Shown here piece after piece: positions 37,020-51,137 of a DNA stretch of 64,000 nt. Both the position numbers and the translations under genes were made by a program. The notes below the pieces were generated by a model. That model was not told where the DNA came from, searched no databases, and saw only the letters and a list, made by a program, of their open reading frames with translations. Source of the stretch: Epiperipatus broadwayi (taxonomy: Eukaryota; Onychophora; Udeonychophora; Euonychophora; Peripatidae). How positions within the stretch are numbered: position 1 is the stretch's first letter; every line of letters begins with the position of its first letter. The DNA lies in the NCBI GenBank assembly GCA_028023455.1, contig JAQFVV010000185.1, forward strand, positions 1,439,239-1,503,238, given 5' to 3'.

Positions 37020-37570
37020 TTATGAAGGTATATGTGTCATTTCATTTTCTGCACCTCCTACATGAAACAAAGTAATAAATAATTCTAAAGAAAAAACTTC
37101 ACTTATAAATAAAAATTACATCTTTTATAAATGAATATGTAGGTGTGGTAGCAGATATATAGGGGAATCAAGATGTACATTGAAAAAAGAACTAAAGAGC
37201 ACTTGCTGTTATTAAAAAGGGTTCAGAAAACAAAACAAAATGCAAAATAAATAATAATGTTTCAGCATCCATTTTTATGAACATAATAAGTAATATATTT
37301 ATGGTTTTAACTTCAATTATAATAATGCAAAAATATTGTAAATTGAACAAAAATAACAACAAAAAGAAAATAAAGGAAGCTATGCTAACATACAAATACA
37401 AACAAGACTTAATCAACAGGCAGACAGCAAATGTTAAGGCCATATAATTGTGGGAAGGTTAGCCTTTCAAAGTGTTAGTTGCCAAAAACTATGAGGATAA
37501 TTAAAAGTGCTCCTAAGTGGATAAAATTTTTAAAGTTGTACTTTATATATATCTGATTACTGTATTTATA
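37020..37570 (+). pseudogene. Penelope-like element (second lineage), plus arm
   Basis: 'CGSRYIGESRCTL' at about 37148-37186 is a GIY-YIG core in the same family as the minus arm. 37370-37570 is the inverted copy of 35760-35960. The two arms form a palindromic pair flanking RT sequence, suggesting head-to-head insertion or template switching. Confidence 0.65.
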
Positions 37571-37658
37571 AATATTCAATTATAAGATACAGACATTGAA
37601 TTATATATATATATATATATATATATAATTCAATGTCTGTATCTTATAATTGAATATT
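37571..37658. repeat. Perfect palindrome with (TA)n core
   Basis: Arms of 36 bp are exact inverse copies around a (TA)n centre. It lies at the very end of the PLE tail, so it may be a self-primed terminus. Should extrude as a cruciform or hairpin. Confidence 0.85.
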
Positions 37659-37660
37659 GC

Positions 37661-37689
<29 letters not shown>

Positions 37690-37695
<6 letters not shown>

Positions 37696-37920
37696 TAGCA
37701 ATGATAAAGAAATGTGTAGTATTGTGGTTTAGGTCAACTGATGAGTGCTGGTTAAACATGAAATGTGCAACTTGGGAATCATAGATCTTTTTCACTTGCC
37801 TTTAGTCATATGTTTATGGTTATGTCTTTCCACAAGATGTTAATGTGGATAGAAACCAGTTCTTACATTGTGTGAGAGTGGTGTGAACATTTCTCTACAT
37901 AATATATTATTCATTGTTGG
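37690..37920 (+). mobile_element. Family C repeat, copy 4 (3' half)
   Basis: 'CAACTGATGAGTGCTGGTT', 'GAATCATAGATCTTTTTCAC' and later 'GAGAGTGGTGTGAACATTTC' align with other family C copies. This copy keeps both CTGATGA (about 37738) and GAAA (about 37761), with a weak three-pair stem II between them. Stem III is not convincing. Confidence 0.5.
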
Positions 37921-38844
37921 ATAATCTGTAGTCTAATGGAGAACCAATAAAATTATTAAAATGAATTTGTTATATGTTTTTGATTCTTAAATTTAAATCT
38001 CAAATTCATAGGGAGTCAGTCATTTTTTGTAAATAAATAGATCTATATGGAATATTTTGTGTGTATCTCAATATGTTTGTATTAGTTTTTAAAATGCTAT
38101 AGAATGCAATAAGACATCCTAAATGATATGAATTATCTTGTGTAAGTAGAGTTTTACTTCTAATGAAATATTAAAAATTTAAATAGTATAGAAGCTTAAT
38201 AAATGAATACAGTAAGGGATATTAAGATACAATAAATAAGTCATATTTTAATCTCATTCAGGAGTGCTAAACAAATAATTTCACTTACTTTAATAAAGTG
38301 AAAGAATTATCCAGTGTTATTAAATGAGGTTGATTACTTGTTAATTAATTATTGCGAAAAAAACTAATTAAGGACATCATAAAACATTATTGTGATTATT
38401 ATTACTATTTTTATTACTTTCCGGTATTTAAATCGATGATTTGTTTAAATATTATTCAAACTTCTCCAATATAATGTTACAATCTTTGCAACACGACTTA
38501 GAGAACAATCATTAATATTTATTCTTAAAATTTTAATAATTAATTATGTTTGATATTTTTCGTTTATATATATATTGATATTTTATGATAAAGCAATTGT
38601 TAATTTTAACACATCTGTTTTGTCATTATTAAAAGTTTCGTATATTTACGAAATTAAAGTAATACTTCGAAAGTAATAGATTAACATTTTAAATTTATTA
38701 AATTTTACATATTATTTAACTTTTATTATTGCTATCTGAAATAAACATTTGCAGGATAAGGTGATATACATAAAATTATCTTTTACACTTATCGTAGACA
38801 GAATTGATGAATATTTTTTTTTAAATTTATTTAAGTGATTATAA
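37921..38844. other. AT-rich stretch with no recognised gene
   Basis: Nothing recognised between the family C copy and the hAT element. Confidence 0.4.
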
Positions 38845-41800
38845 CCCTAAGACAGTGGCGGACTAAGGCTAAAGCGGGCTCTAGGCAACATTGTAATTCC
38901 GGGCCTATTTTTCAGTCATGATACATACTTTGCGTTTGGTATTTTGGTTTTAAAGCATTAGTATGTAATTCTATTTAATTATCGGATTCCAAGAAAAAAA
39001 AGAAAAAATAATAATATACATGTACAAAAATTAAATAAACATAATTTATCAAATCAAACAAACATAAACATAATTTCTCACTTTTAATTCTGCAAACTCG
39101 TCAATTAGTTTGTCATAATTAATAGAATTATTTAATAACTCTTTTTCTATATAAAATAATGATAAACTATTTAATTTTTGTTGACCTAATGTGGATCTTA
39201 ATTTTTTTTTTATTCTGGCCATTACTGAGAATGATCTTTCACCGCTTGCATTTCTTATTGGAAGGGTTAAATAAATTCTCAGAATTATGTTTAAATTAGG
39301 AAATGTTGCAATAATATTATTTTCCTGAATAAATGACCACATGGATACAGGCGAAACAATATTTTCTTTACTTATGAAAGTTTTAAATTGTAATACTTTA
39401 TTTTTCAGTTCTGCTAGGTTTAAATCTTGTTGATAACGTTTTAATTCCTCTATTGAAGAATCACCAACATCACTGTCATGAAAAATTGTTTTGAATTTAT
39501 TGTTAATATTTTATATCCCTCGGATATTTTTTTTAATGTTGCTAATTAAAGAATCACATACAACAAAAAAAATATTAACTTTAAAATGTTCTTTGCCACT
39601 GAATCTTATTTCATGTTTTGGAATTTCATCATGAAATAGTTTTCATATTTTCTTCCGTTTTTTTTATCATTAGTATATGCAATATTTTTAACTTTTTCTG
39701 CTTCTTTTTCTAAATTATCAAAATTATTTCTAACAGTTTGTATGAAATCTATCAATGAATCATATATTAAAACTACTGTATTTAGGGATTTGTCTTTTTG
39801 TTGAAGAGTCTTGTTTGAAGCATCTCAAATGTATCAAGTTTTTTATGTAAATCGGCAGCTTTGGACCTTGTTAATGGTTTTTCATCTTTGTTTGAGGAAA
39901 AATGATGTAAACAATGTTTAATTTCTTCAAAATTTTCCTTTAAGGATTTCACAGCATCGGAACGAGCAGACCACCTGATGTCACAAATAGGTTTAACACT
40001 CAATTGTTTGCTCTTACAAAATTTTTGTAATGCATTTCACCTATGTGTAGAACTTGAAAAAAAATATGTACAATTCCTGAACGATATTGAAAAAAGTGGT
40101 CATTTCCATGCAACTTTCGGCAGCAGTGTTTCCAATTAAATTTAATGAATGATTTGTGCATAGTATAAAATGGGCATAAAATATGTTGTTTTATTCTGGA
40201 TTGGAGTCCCTTATATTTATCTGACATATTAAACACATTATCATAACTCTGTCCTCGACAGTTAGTGATGTCTAAATCTATATTATTTAAAAATTCTAAA
40301 ATAATTTTCTCCAAGTTTTCACCAGTATGAGAAAATATAGGTAGAAATCCCAAAAATCTTTCTTTTATACCACTTGGGAGAACATAGCGAATAATGATGG
40401 TCAGCTGATCTACATGAGAATCAATAATTAGAGAGTAAAATTTGGCTTCCTTTATTTCGTTCACTATTGTGAGTTGTAAATCTTTCAATATAATAGAAAT
40501 AAATTCATCACATATTGTAGATGACAAATAGTTCATAGTACCGGTGCTGCAGTTTGCATATTTTTTCATGTGTTCCCACAAAAATGAATCAAACTCGGAT
40601 AAATATTCCAAAGCCCCTATATAATTACCATTATTTTCAACAAAAAACACTTCATTTTTATCACAAAATGCTAAAGAGTATGAAGAAATAAATTTGATTG
40701 TTGTTACTACACATTTAAGTACTTCTCTCCAATATTTTTTTTTATTTATAATTTGTTTTTCCAGTTCAGTGTCAATGCCTCTGGTAATTTTAGATCTTGT
40801 TATAAAAATTAAAATGGAGTTAATGTGGTCACTGGAGTTTTCATGCTCTGACAATATTTTATGCACATTTTTCCAATCATTCGTCTCTTTTGTCATTAGC
40901 ATTGTTTGCTTGGAAAATAATTTATAAATGTAACAGTACAATAAGTTGTTGGTTTCAATATAAGCCAACCAATCTCTTTTAACTTTTCCCCCGCTATTAA
41001 TTGTTCTGAAGAAGGAGGCAATAGTTAATTTTCTTGTGATTTGTTTTGACCCTTCATTGCATCGAATAAAAGATGATTCCAAAGATCCATTTATTGATTT
41101 TGGTGGATTTTTTATATAATTCTTTGGCATAGAATCTGTTAAGTATTCTGGCCATAATGCAATATTGTTTACAAAACTCTTAGTTTCTTCATTACTTTGA
41201 GATGATTTAAAATTTTATTTTCTCCTTTTGTTTCATTTTCATAAACGGAATTGCTTGGTTTTTCCTGCTGGTCTTTTTGCAGAATAGTTACAGACACAAA
41301 TGATGTTTCTGGAGAATGAGCAGGTGAAATTTGTGAAAATAATGATGATTGTTGTAATTGTTTTCCATCTACAGTTAAAAATTTGTCCAATGATCTTTTC
41401 ATTTGTTTTGCCACTTTATCTCGATCTGCTTTTCATTTTTTTTCACTTCCACTTAAATGTTTATAGGAACTAATTTTAAAGACCAAGTACTAAAAAAAAA
41501 AGAAAATAATCTTTAATTAAATTTATTTTTACTCAATATCACAATCACAAAGAAAGTCACAATTTGTGGTATTTTATATTATATATTATTTTAATTAAAT
41601 AATGTAATACTTTTATAAAAACTTACATTTTTAAAATATTAACTATGAAATATGAACCCAAAACAATCTATTTGCAATCAAGTCTAGATACATAAGTCTT
41701 AATTGCACAATTTTCAATCACAACTCACATAAGATGCAATACATTCAGGAGACATTGATTTTAAATATTTACGTTTGATTTTTTAAACACGTGCATAGTA

Positions 41801-42092
41801 AAGGCTCAATAGGCACGAGGCTTGATCATATTTACACACATCAACACTCACGGGCATGGATGAAAAAGCACAGGCACACTTGTCCACACTTTTTGACTTT
41901 ATCAATCAACGATTCGGCATAATTTGGATACGTTTCAGCAATAATTATGAATACCATGTTTTTCTGTTAAATAAAAATAAAAATTAATTATAAAAATTTA
42001 AAAATTAAAAACCTAATTTTTGGGCCCCAAAAATTACGGGCCCTAGGCACGCGCATAGGTTGCCTAGGCCTTAGTCTGCCCCTGCCCTAAGA
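38845..42092 (-). mobile_element. hAT transposon with 8-bp target duplication
   Basis: Element 38853-42084 (3232 bp). The direct repeat CCCTAAGA flanks both ends (38845-38852 and 42085-42092), the 8-bp duplication typical of hAT. Terminal inverted repeats begin CAGTGGCGGACTAAGGC on the left; the inverted right end reads CAGGGGCAGACTAAGGC, 15 of 17 matching. Both subterminal regions are GC-rich against the background. A transposase in several broken frames occupies the middle, on the minus strand. Confidence 0.92.
39049..41414 (-). pseudogene. hAT transposase (ZMYM/DUF4371-like), frameshifted
   Basis: Minus strand, in order: N-terminal tail (41414-41169), then a 376-codon open frame (41130-40000). 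That frame opens with a TTF-type zinc-finger region around 'KRDWLAYIETNNLLYCYIYKLF', in which the second Cys has become Tyr. It continues into a DUF4371-like RNase H fold ('MNYLSSTICDEFISIILKDL', 'FYSLIIDSHVDQ'). Next is 39782-40003, with 'DIRWSARSDAVKSL', the hAT 'RW..R..A' motif. A damaged part (39340-39780) is followed by the C-terminal dimerisation domain at 39049-39342, 'RIYLTLPIRNASGERSFSVMARIKKKLRS'. The protein would cut and join the element's ends; frameshifts and stops make this copy non-autonomous. Confidence 0.88.
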
Positions 42093-43390
42093 TAAACAAT
42101 TAGTTATCATTATATATTAAATTTCTAGTCTTATTTTAATACTCATTGGTTTATATTTAATTAGTTCTTTAAACAAGAAAAAATATATTAGACAATGTTG
42201 GTTTAAAAATATTAAGAGTGGTATTAAACACATACAGAAATACCCTGAAAATTTTATTTATTTAACATTTTATATATTAATTATGGAATAATATTAACCT
42301 TTGTTGTATGTTGAGATTAAACATATAGGCATTTCAATTTTATTGTGATAAACTCACTTCCATATGGAACACATTTGTCTCTATTGCTTGTCTCTTGTTC
42401 CTGTCTAATCATAAAAGCAACTGACATTCATTTTGATAAGATTATAAATTGGATACCAAATGACGATTCATTCTCTCCAGTCTACTAACCAATAAGGTTG
42501 ACATTACAACTTAGCACAACAACACATGACTCAATAAGGAAAGGTTACCATATAAATATATAACTTCAAATATGTGTTCATACACAAAAAAAACTCTCCA
42601 GCTCCCACACAGACACACAAAGTAAAGTCATCCATACTATTAGACAACAAAATATTATGTAATATAAATTTTAGATTAGAAAATTAAAGAAAATAATTGT
42701 TGGTTTTTGACTAACTACCTATTGTGCAATTAATATAAAGTGTTAGTATGAGAGTAAAACTAATATCTTTTTTGTAGCAAAAAATAAAAATTGATAATCA
42801 ATTTACAGGAATAATTCTGATGCAATATAGATGCTTATCTATACATATACACAACACTTATATAGACATATAATTTATTTTATTTTTATTAAGTTAGAAA
42901 AATACATTGTATAATTATCCTATTACAGATGTTTATTTGCGATTAAATTTTTAAGAATGAAAAGTTTCACACTGTTTGGTTAAAATTAATAATAGCGCTT
43001 TATTTAATTTTAATGGATTAAAAGGAAAAAAAAAAGTCATCTCTTTTATGAGCCAGTGATAAAAAAAATCTCTGAAACTTAGGTTGGATAATTATCAACT
43101 TGAGAATGTAAATCAGTTTAAATAGTTTGATCATTGTGTAAGTAGCAAGTTGGATTTAGATGATGAAGTCCAACACAGATTCCAATGTACTGCTTTCTTC
43201 TTTCATATGTTAAAATAAAAAATATGTCATCACATGAAAGTAATTAATGTAACTTAGCTGTATACAGAACTATTATTTTATCTAAATTATTATATAGAAT
43301 AGAAACCTATTGGTGCAATATAAAGGTTTTAGAAAAGCTTTATATAAGGTGCTCTTTAAAATTTTAAAGCTAAAAAATAAAACCAATTAA
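42093..43390. other. AT-rich stretch with no recognised gene
   Basis: Nothing recognised between the hAT element and the LINE fragment. Confidence 0.4.
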
Positions 43391-43394
43391 TATG

Positions 43395-43690
43395 TTTTTC
43401 AGTTTTCCAGATGTATTATTACTGAATATATTATGGTAAAATTATACTTCCATTGGATTGAACATGTAAAATGAACAAACAATGAAAGTCTTCAAACTTG
43501 AGCATGATTTTCATGAGAGAGTGAGACCCTGCCTATGATATAAAGACTATATCAAAGACATTCTAAAGAAGTACAATGCCAATTGTTTTCATTGGGAAGA
43601 TATGTTCAAGATAGAATGCACTGGAGAACTACTAGTAAACATAGTGCTTAAGTATTTCAGAAAAAAATTATGTTGAAGAAACTAATAAAT
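43395..43690 (+). pseudogene. LINE C-terminal fragment
   Basis: Translation gives 'LYFHWIEHVK.TNNESL' (about 43440-43500), matching the 'LRW.GHV.RM' motif at the C-terminus of many LINE ORF2 proteins. Next are 'PCL.YKDYIKDILKKY' (about 43530-43580), matching 'R..RFKD.IK..L', and 'QDRMHWRTTSKHSA' (about 43608-43650), matching 'DR..WR'. It is 5'-truncated and carries stops. Jockey/CR1-like clades fit, but I cannot assign one. Confidence 0.6.
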
Positions 43691-46000
43691 AACATCATAA
43701 AATATTAAGTAATTAGAAAAATAGTACATTTTTTATGTGGTTATATTTGTGACTCACAGATTGGTTTGTATAATCATCACAAACCTCATTTTTAGAATAG
43801 TTTCCCTATCTCTCTCTCTCTTTTTTCTTTAGAGTTTGAATAGTTATATTTATTTATGAGTGACTGTTTATTATTATTTCTTATTATTAGTTTATTAATT
43901 ATTAGAAAAAAAACATATTCTGCTTAAAATGTGACTATATACTATTTTGTTAATATTTTTCTACAGTCGATCTGTTAAAACTAATTAATTGGTTCCAGAA
44001 TGTCATCCATAAGATATTGATTCACTGTAGATTACAACAATCACTTAAATAGAGAAATTTACAAATATAAAATTACTTATAAAATCAATTAGTATACATT
44101 TTTCCACTTATATTTTAATAAAACTTAAATTCATGTTTCAAAAGCATAAAATTAAAATTTATACTTATATATAAGTAGTCCTATATGTGTTATCCATCTC
44201 ACTATGTCTTATAACATACAGTTCAGTTTTTCTAGAATTCTTTGAACCATACTCTGCAGGAACAGACCTTGTATTAAAGGCCAGCAAAAAATTCTTTAAA
44301 CAGTTGCTTATTATCTCACTGATGTTATCACGTGCCATTTGCTTTAGATTAATCCAAATTAGCAAGAGAGTTTATTATTTCTGCAATGTTGCAATATAAA
44401 TTTCTCAAACTTACATTTTTTTAGATATCTATACATTTTAAAATTTATTTTTCAAAAAAGTGTAGCTTGTTGACTTAAATATACTTTCAGAATTTAAGTC
44501 ACCAACTATTTTACTACATTATTTTTTAATGATGAACTTTTCCCCTGCTTTAATACTTATCAGTTTATGATACCATTTTTCTGTAAAATGTTTCAAATTA
44601 ATATTTGTCAATATACAAAACAAATAAAAAAATAATATAGTTGAATAAATTGCAGGAGAAAAAACGTAACATTAATAATATCACAAAATGTGATAATGAT
44701 GGATGACTTTTTACTCAAAGTGGAAATGCTATGAAAAGCATTATACACATGTTTCTAAATCAGCCAGTAGCACTTATTGTAACATTTTTTTTATTTCAGC
44801 CAATGATATTCATTGATTTAACAATTACATACTTAAAACTTAGATTTCTGGCAACTGATAATTTTTTTTGATGTTCTAACTGCAATTATTGCAATGTATG
44901 CAGCTTAAAAAATATTTAAGATTTGTATGCACAACATTTTTATGATTAAAGTAGAAGTAAATAAATCAAATCAATAATTAAGTTTTAGCATTTAGATTTA
45001 TGCCATTTTACAAGGCTTTTATTTTGAATTTTTTTTTTCAATATTAGTATTATTAGATTTAAAATTAAATTTTTAAAGCCCTTGATTAAAATTATTATAG
45101 CATAAGCATGCAGAAAAATATTTTTAATCAATTTAATAAACCTGTAAATAATTATTGTTATTACTTATGTATTGATAGGAATATCAATGTATTCATAGAA
45201 CAATTATGTAAAGTTAGGTTATTACAATAAATCACAAAAAAGATTCCTACAAATACATTTTTTAACAAACTAGCAAACAGAGAACAATTTCTCATATCTA
45301 TTCTAATATGTTAGTCAATAATATATGCTGCCAGAGACAATATGAGTCATGGAAAGCAAATTGAAGTTTTATGTGTCAAAAATATCTACTCAGGTCTTCG
45401 AATTTGCTGTATCAATTTGGTAAAAAAATTATTTGTTGTTGTCATTATTCATCCTAGAAACCTTCACTGGAGTAAACTCTAAAATATTTTTAAAATGAAT
45501 ATTTTTTTTCTGTTTGCATTTTCTAAATTTTCTATACAAAAATCTTTTAATAGTAATATTTCATAATCTTTCTTAAATTCTACTATATATGTAAGATAGC
45601 ATTGTAAGAAAATATTTTCATTTAAAAATAAAAATATTGATATATTTTGCCCTTAGTTTAATGTAAAATTATTATTTATGATTTTCTACAAAGAATTTAT
45701 GAAATATATGTTATTATTGTTTTTATAATAGCAAACAAAATTTCTGATTATAATAGAAATTGCTGCTCAAAAATTAAGTTTTCTCTACATTTATTTTATT
45801 TTTTTTCATTTTTCATGTTCTCTACATTTATGCTATAGAATTTTTTTATACATTTTAAACACAAAAATAATTATGATATAATTAAATCATGGAGAATTAC
45901 ATACTTCACTTTTTGGAAATAGTTTGAAAATTTATCAAAAATTTAGTTAGAATATTAATAAAATTTCTGAGACTAAGTCCAAGAAGATTATCTTCTGCAT
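43691..46000. other. AT-rich stretch, possible DNA-transposon end near 43965
   Basis: 'CAGTCGATCTGTTAAAACTA' followed by 'ATTAATTGGTTCCAGAATG' at 43966-44006 resembles the end of a pogo/Tigger-type element, but I could not find the matching inverted end. The two overlapping frames at 44165-44399 carry no recognisable domain. The rest is AT-rich with no signal. Confidence 0.25.
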
Positions 46001-46009
46001 ATCACAGAA

Positions 46010-46230
46010 AATTACAAATGATTAAAACCAGTTCTATAGACCAATGACATTGCTAAATATAAACAAATATAATCAAGAGATTATAGCTACAAATTAAAAT
46101 GGCATGACCATAAATCCAATTTTACAATGTGATTCAAGGGTTGATATAAATGCAAATTGAACATTAGAATATTATTTACCATGCAGTTCAGGTAAAGCAT
46201 TCTGGAAGGTTTTTACTCCATAAAATGCAT
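46010..46230 (+). pseudogene. Possible LINE RT scrap
   Basis: 'FYRPMTLLNINKYNQEIIATN' at about 46030-46095 resembles the RT motif 'NYRPITLLN..YKI..A..L'. No catalytic box follows, so this is a weak call. Confidence 0.35.
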
Positions 46231-46617
46231 GATATTAACTTAAAAATTATTATAAAATTTTATTGACTTCTATACTGTAAAAAACATGATGGCAAAGTAG
46301 TTACAATTGCCAATCATTTCTTGAAATAGAGTTGATTTAAAAAAAAAAAAACTTCTGTTTGTTCCCACAGCAACGTTTTTATCTATTTTTTTCCACCAGT
46401 TGCAACTAGTTTGTATAGCAATATTTCTTTTGATTAAAGTCTTAACATTATTTTAAAACAAAAAAATTATAATATATTTTAGTTTTTACAGTTATTTTTA
46501 AATTTTAAAACCTCATTAAAATTTATTCTAGATATATAACTTTTAATACTATGTTATATAATGAAAAAAAATATTTGCATAAAAGCAATGCCTGTAAACT
46601 CACACATAATGGTTAAT

Positions 46618-46705
46618 ATATATATATATATATATATAAGATATACTTTATAATAAAAAGTATATATATATATATATATATATATATACTTTTTATTATA
46701 AAGTA
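46618..46705. repeat. (TA)n tract and palindrome
   Basis: 'TACTTTATAATAAAAAGTA' at 46644-46662 is inverted at 46687-46705 around a (TA)n centre. Same design as the palindromes at 37.6 and 51.7 kb. Confidence 0.85.
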
Positions 46706-46799
46706 AATCTTTTTTTTAAAAGTAGCCAAATAATTTTAAATGAAAAATATCTATTTTATTCTCATCTTATCAGACATAAGAATTAGACAATAGAATATT

Positions 46800-46930
46800 A
46801 TAGGCAATTAGTATTTTGCCATAACCAATTCTCTGAACACATTGTCAGAGTGGAAGTCTCAAAACCTAAAACTCTCAAGATTACAGCTCAACCTATTAGA
46901 TCAGCTATTTTAATGTCACATGATTTTTTA
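46800..46930 (-). repeat. Possible tRNA-like SINE remnant
   Basis: The minus strand shows 'TAGCTGATCTAATAGG' (A-box-like) and, about 20 bp on, 'AGGTTTTGAGAC' (weak B-box match). The local composition is less AT-rich than the flanks. Uncertain. Confidence 0.3.
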
Positions 46931-47573
46931 TGCAACTAACATTTAATTATTATTATTTTATCACATTTAGTAGTAGCTTATTAGTTTTTACCATTTTAAT
47001 AATGCAATTCATTCTATAAACTCTGTTTTGAAATTATATTAAAATTTTAATGAGTGCTTTACCTTATTAAATGCATCAAATCAAGCAGTATGTTGATAAT
47101 TTTCTTTAATTTAAACTTTGTAAAATTTATTAAGATGTAAATTTAGTTATTGTATTTAGAATTTAAAAGGATATTCTTGTTTATTTTTTAATCCATATTT
47201 TTCTTATTATTTATTCATTACTTTTTTCCCAATTAACGTCAACATAAATAAAATTGCAATTTTCTTGTTTTGACAATTCATTAGTTTTAACATATTCAAA
47301 AGTATTTTATTTTAATCAATCTTGAAAATGTTTATTTTTTTAGCAATTAAATTTAATATGACATATTTTTTTGTATTTTACTTATAATCCAAATGTAAAA
47401 AAAATATCTTTGTTTTTTGTATTTAATTTATCATAATTTATTTACATTTAACACCACCTGTTTAAGATATGTCATTTTTTCAAATTTTTAAAAAAATACT
47501 TTTTTTTTTTCAGTTAATGGAAAGATTTAAAATTTAACATGTTTATTTTTTATTTATTATCTTTGAGGCTGTA
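46931..47573. other. AT-rich stretch with no recognised gene
   Basis: Nothing recognised. Confidence 0.4.
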
Positions 47574-47790
47574 GCCTCAAGCACATGCATATAAAAATGT
47601 GATAGTAAGGACCTCTACAGGTCTTAAACCACAAGCTTACTTTTTGGAAGAAAAGAGGGGGAAAGAGTAAGCTTGTGGTTTAAGACCTGTAGAGGTCCCT
47701 ACTATCACATTTTTATATGCATGCACTTGAGGCTACAGCCTTAATGAATATTACTTATGTAATCAATGTGCATTTAAATAAATTTATTAT
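47574..47790. repeat. Foldback with 77-bp arms (family D)
   Basis: 47574-47650 and 47665-47742 are inverse copies ending in 'GAGGCTGTAGCCTCAAG', which is itself a short palindrome. The right flank to 47790 matches the family D segment at 27.76-27.83 kb. Confidence 0.8.
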
Positions 47791-47875
47791 CTTTCTAAGT
47801 CAATCCAACTATATTGAACTGAATCATATGAATTTAATGTGTGACCATCACATGACTTCATGCAGTTTGTTTGTT

Positions 47876-47877
<2 letters not shown>

Positions 47878-47956
<79 letters not shown>
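47878..47956. repeat. (TA)n microsatellite
   Basis: Pure TA tract of about 78 bp; it accounts for overlapping frames on both strands. Confidence 0.95.
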
Positions 47957-47958
<2 letters not shown>

Positions 47959-48078
47959 ATATTTCCTTTAGTTTGATTTTTACTTGAAAAGGTCAATTTG
48001 TAATAGATGAAACCATGGTTGTGTAAGGATTTTGGTAACATTTTGGATTTAATCTAGTATTGTATTGTTTTATGGTTT

Positions 48079-48084
<6 letters not shown>

Positions 48085-48136
<52 letters not shown>
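48085..48136. repeat. (TA)n microsatellite
   Basis: Pure TA tract. The sequence downstream (48137-48420) has several loosely repeated 'TGTAACTRTATARATG' segments. Confidence 0.95.
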
Positions 48137-48139
<3 letters not shown>

Positions 48140-48520
48140 TAACAGTATAAAATGATGAATGATTATTGAGGTTTTGTTATGTCCCATGAATTGAGACATC
48201 AATTTGTAACTGTATAAATGATGAATGAGAAGAAAGAAGCTTTATATGCCCCAAGAAATTGGGACAATCTAAATTGTAGCCATAAAAATAGAAGATCCTT
48301 TTAATAAAGCCCTACAAGTTTAAGTGTTAAAATTGTAACTATATAGATGGAGAAAGCTTTGTTACATTATATGCAAAATTGTAGGACTAAATAATATTAG
48401 GGATATGTTAACTTTTATATATAATACCTCATGAACTAGATAAGCCAAATTTTAATAATATAGACTAGAATAAATTCCAGCATATTATTTCTAAGTTATA
48501 AAACTCTAACTTTAAAACTA

Positions 48521-48645
<125 letters not shown>

Positions 48646-48729
48646 TCAGAATTACTTGCAATTCAGACACAAAGGAGACATTTTATTAATCTGGATTATA
48701 TTTGAATAATAAAAAAAGAATAAATAACT

Positions 48730-48930
48730 TATTCTAATATCACATTCAAAAATCAGCCTTTCAAGCTAATTGTGCATGCACTTTTTGCAAGTGTTAATAA
48801 TAAATGAATACTTCCCCTTCCAACACAAGATATAGTATTTATGAAGGAATAAAATGAATCCACTTATTCTTTCAACTCAAATGCTTATATATGAGCAAAT
48901 CTGAGGTACTGGCAAGGAAAGCATGAGGAT
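48730..48930 (+). repeat. Partial copy of foldback family E
   Basis: Matches the left arm of the foldback at 49039-49450 from 'ACATTCAAA.ATCAGCC' through 'CAACTCAAATGCT'. Its inner segment ('TATATATGAGCAAATCTGAG') is in the opposite orientation to the neighbouring copy. Confidence 0.7.
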
Positions 48931-49038
48931 AGACCACTCACTTTAAATTACTATTTACAATGTCTGAATGAATAATGTCAGTGAAATTGTCTAGAATTTA
49001 CTAAACGTCACTCTAACTGAAACTTAATCATATGTAAA

Positions 49039-49450
49039 TAAGCATTTATTTTTATATAGCGCCATGTTTACAATTGCATTACATTCAAATATCAGCCTTT
49101 CAAGCTAATTGTGCATTCAGTTTTTGCGATTGTTAATAATAAATGAATACTTCCCTTTCCAACACAAGATATAGTATTTATGAAGGAATAAAATGAATCC
49201 ACTTATTCCTTCAACTCAAATGCTCACACTTTTCTTGCCAGTACTTCAGATTTGCTCATATATAAGCATTTGAGTTGAAGGAATACATGGATTCATTTTA
49301 TTCCTTCATAAATACTATATCTTGTGTTGGAAAGGGAAGTATTCATTTATTATTAACACTGACAAAAAGCGCACGCACAATTAGCTTGAAAGGCTGATAT
49401 TTGAATGTAAAACAATTGTAAACATAGCGCTATATAAAAATAAATGCTTA
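49039..49450. mobile_element. Foldback element family E, 412 bp
   Basis: Ends are exact inverse copies for about 24 bp (TAAGCATTTATTTTTATATA plus GCGC at the left end). The arms continue as near-perfect inverse repeats of about 190 bp. The inner centre is itself flanked by 'CAACTCAAATGCT' in inverse. No coding capacity; a non-autonomous foldback or MITE. Confidence 0.8.

Positions 49451-51137
<1,687 letters not shown>

Noticed and set aside
40694-40927. Plus-strand open frame of 77 codons
   Set aside because: Antisense shadow of the hAT transposase frame.
43966-44110. Pogo/Tigger-type DNA transposon terminus
   Set aside because: Resemblance limited to one end; no opposite inverted repeat, TA duplication or transposase found.
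47717-48202. Open frames rich in alternating Ile/Tyr around 47.7-48.2 kb, and similar ones at 2.7, 50.5 and 54.6 kb
   Set aside because: Translations of (TA)n tracts; the non-repeat ends show no domain.
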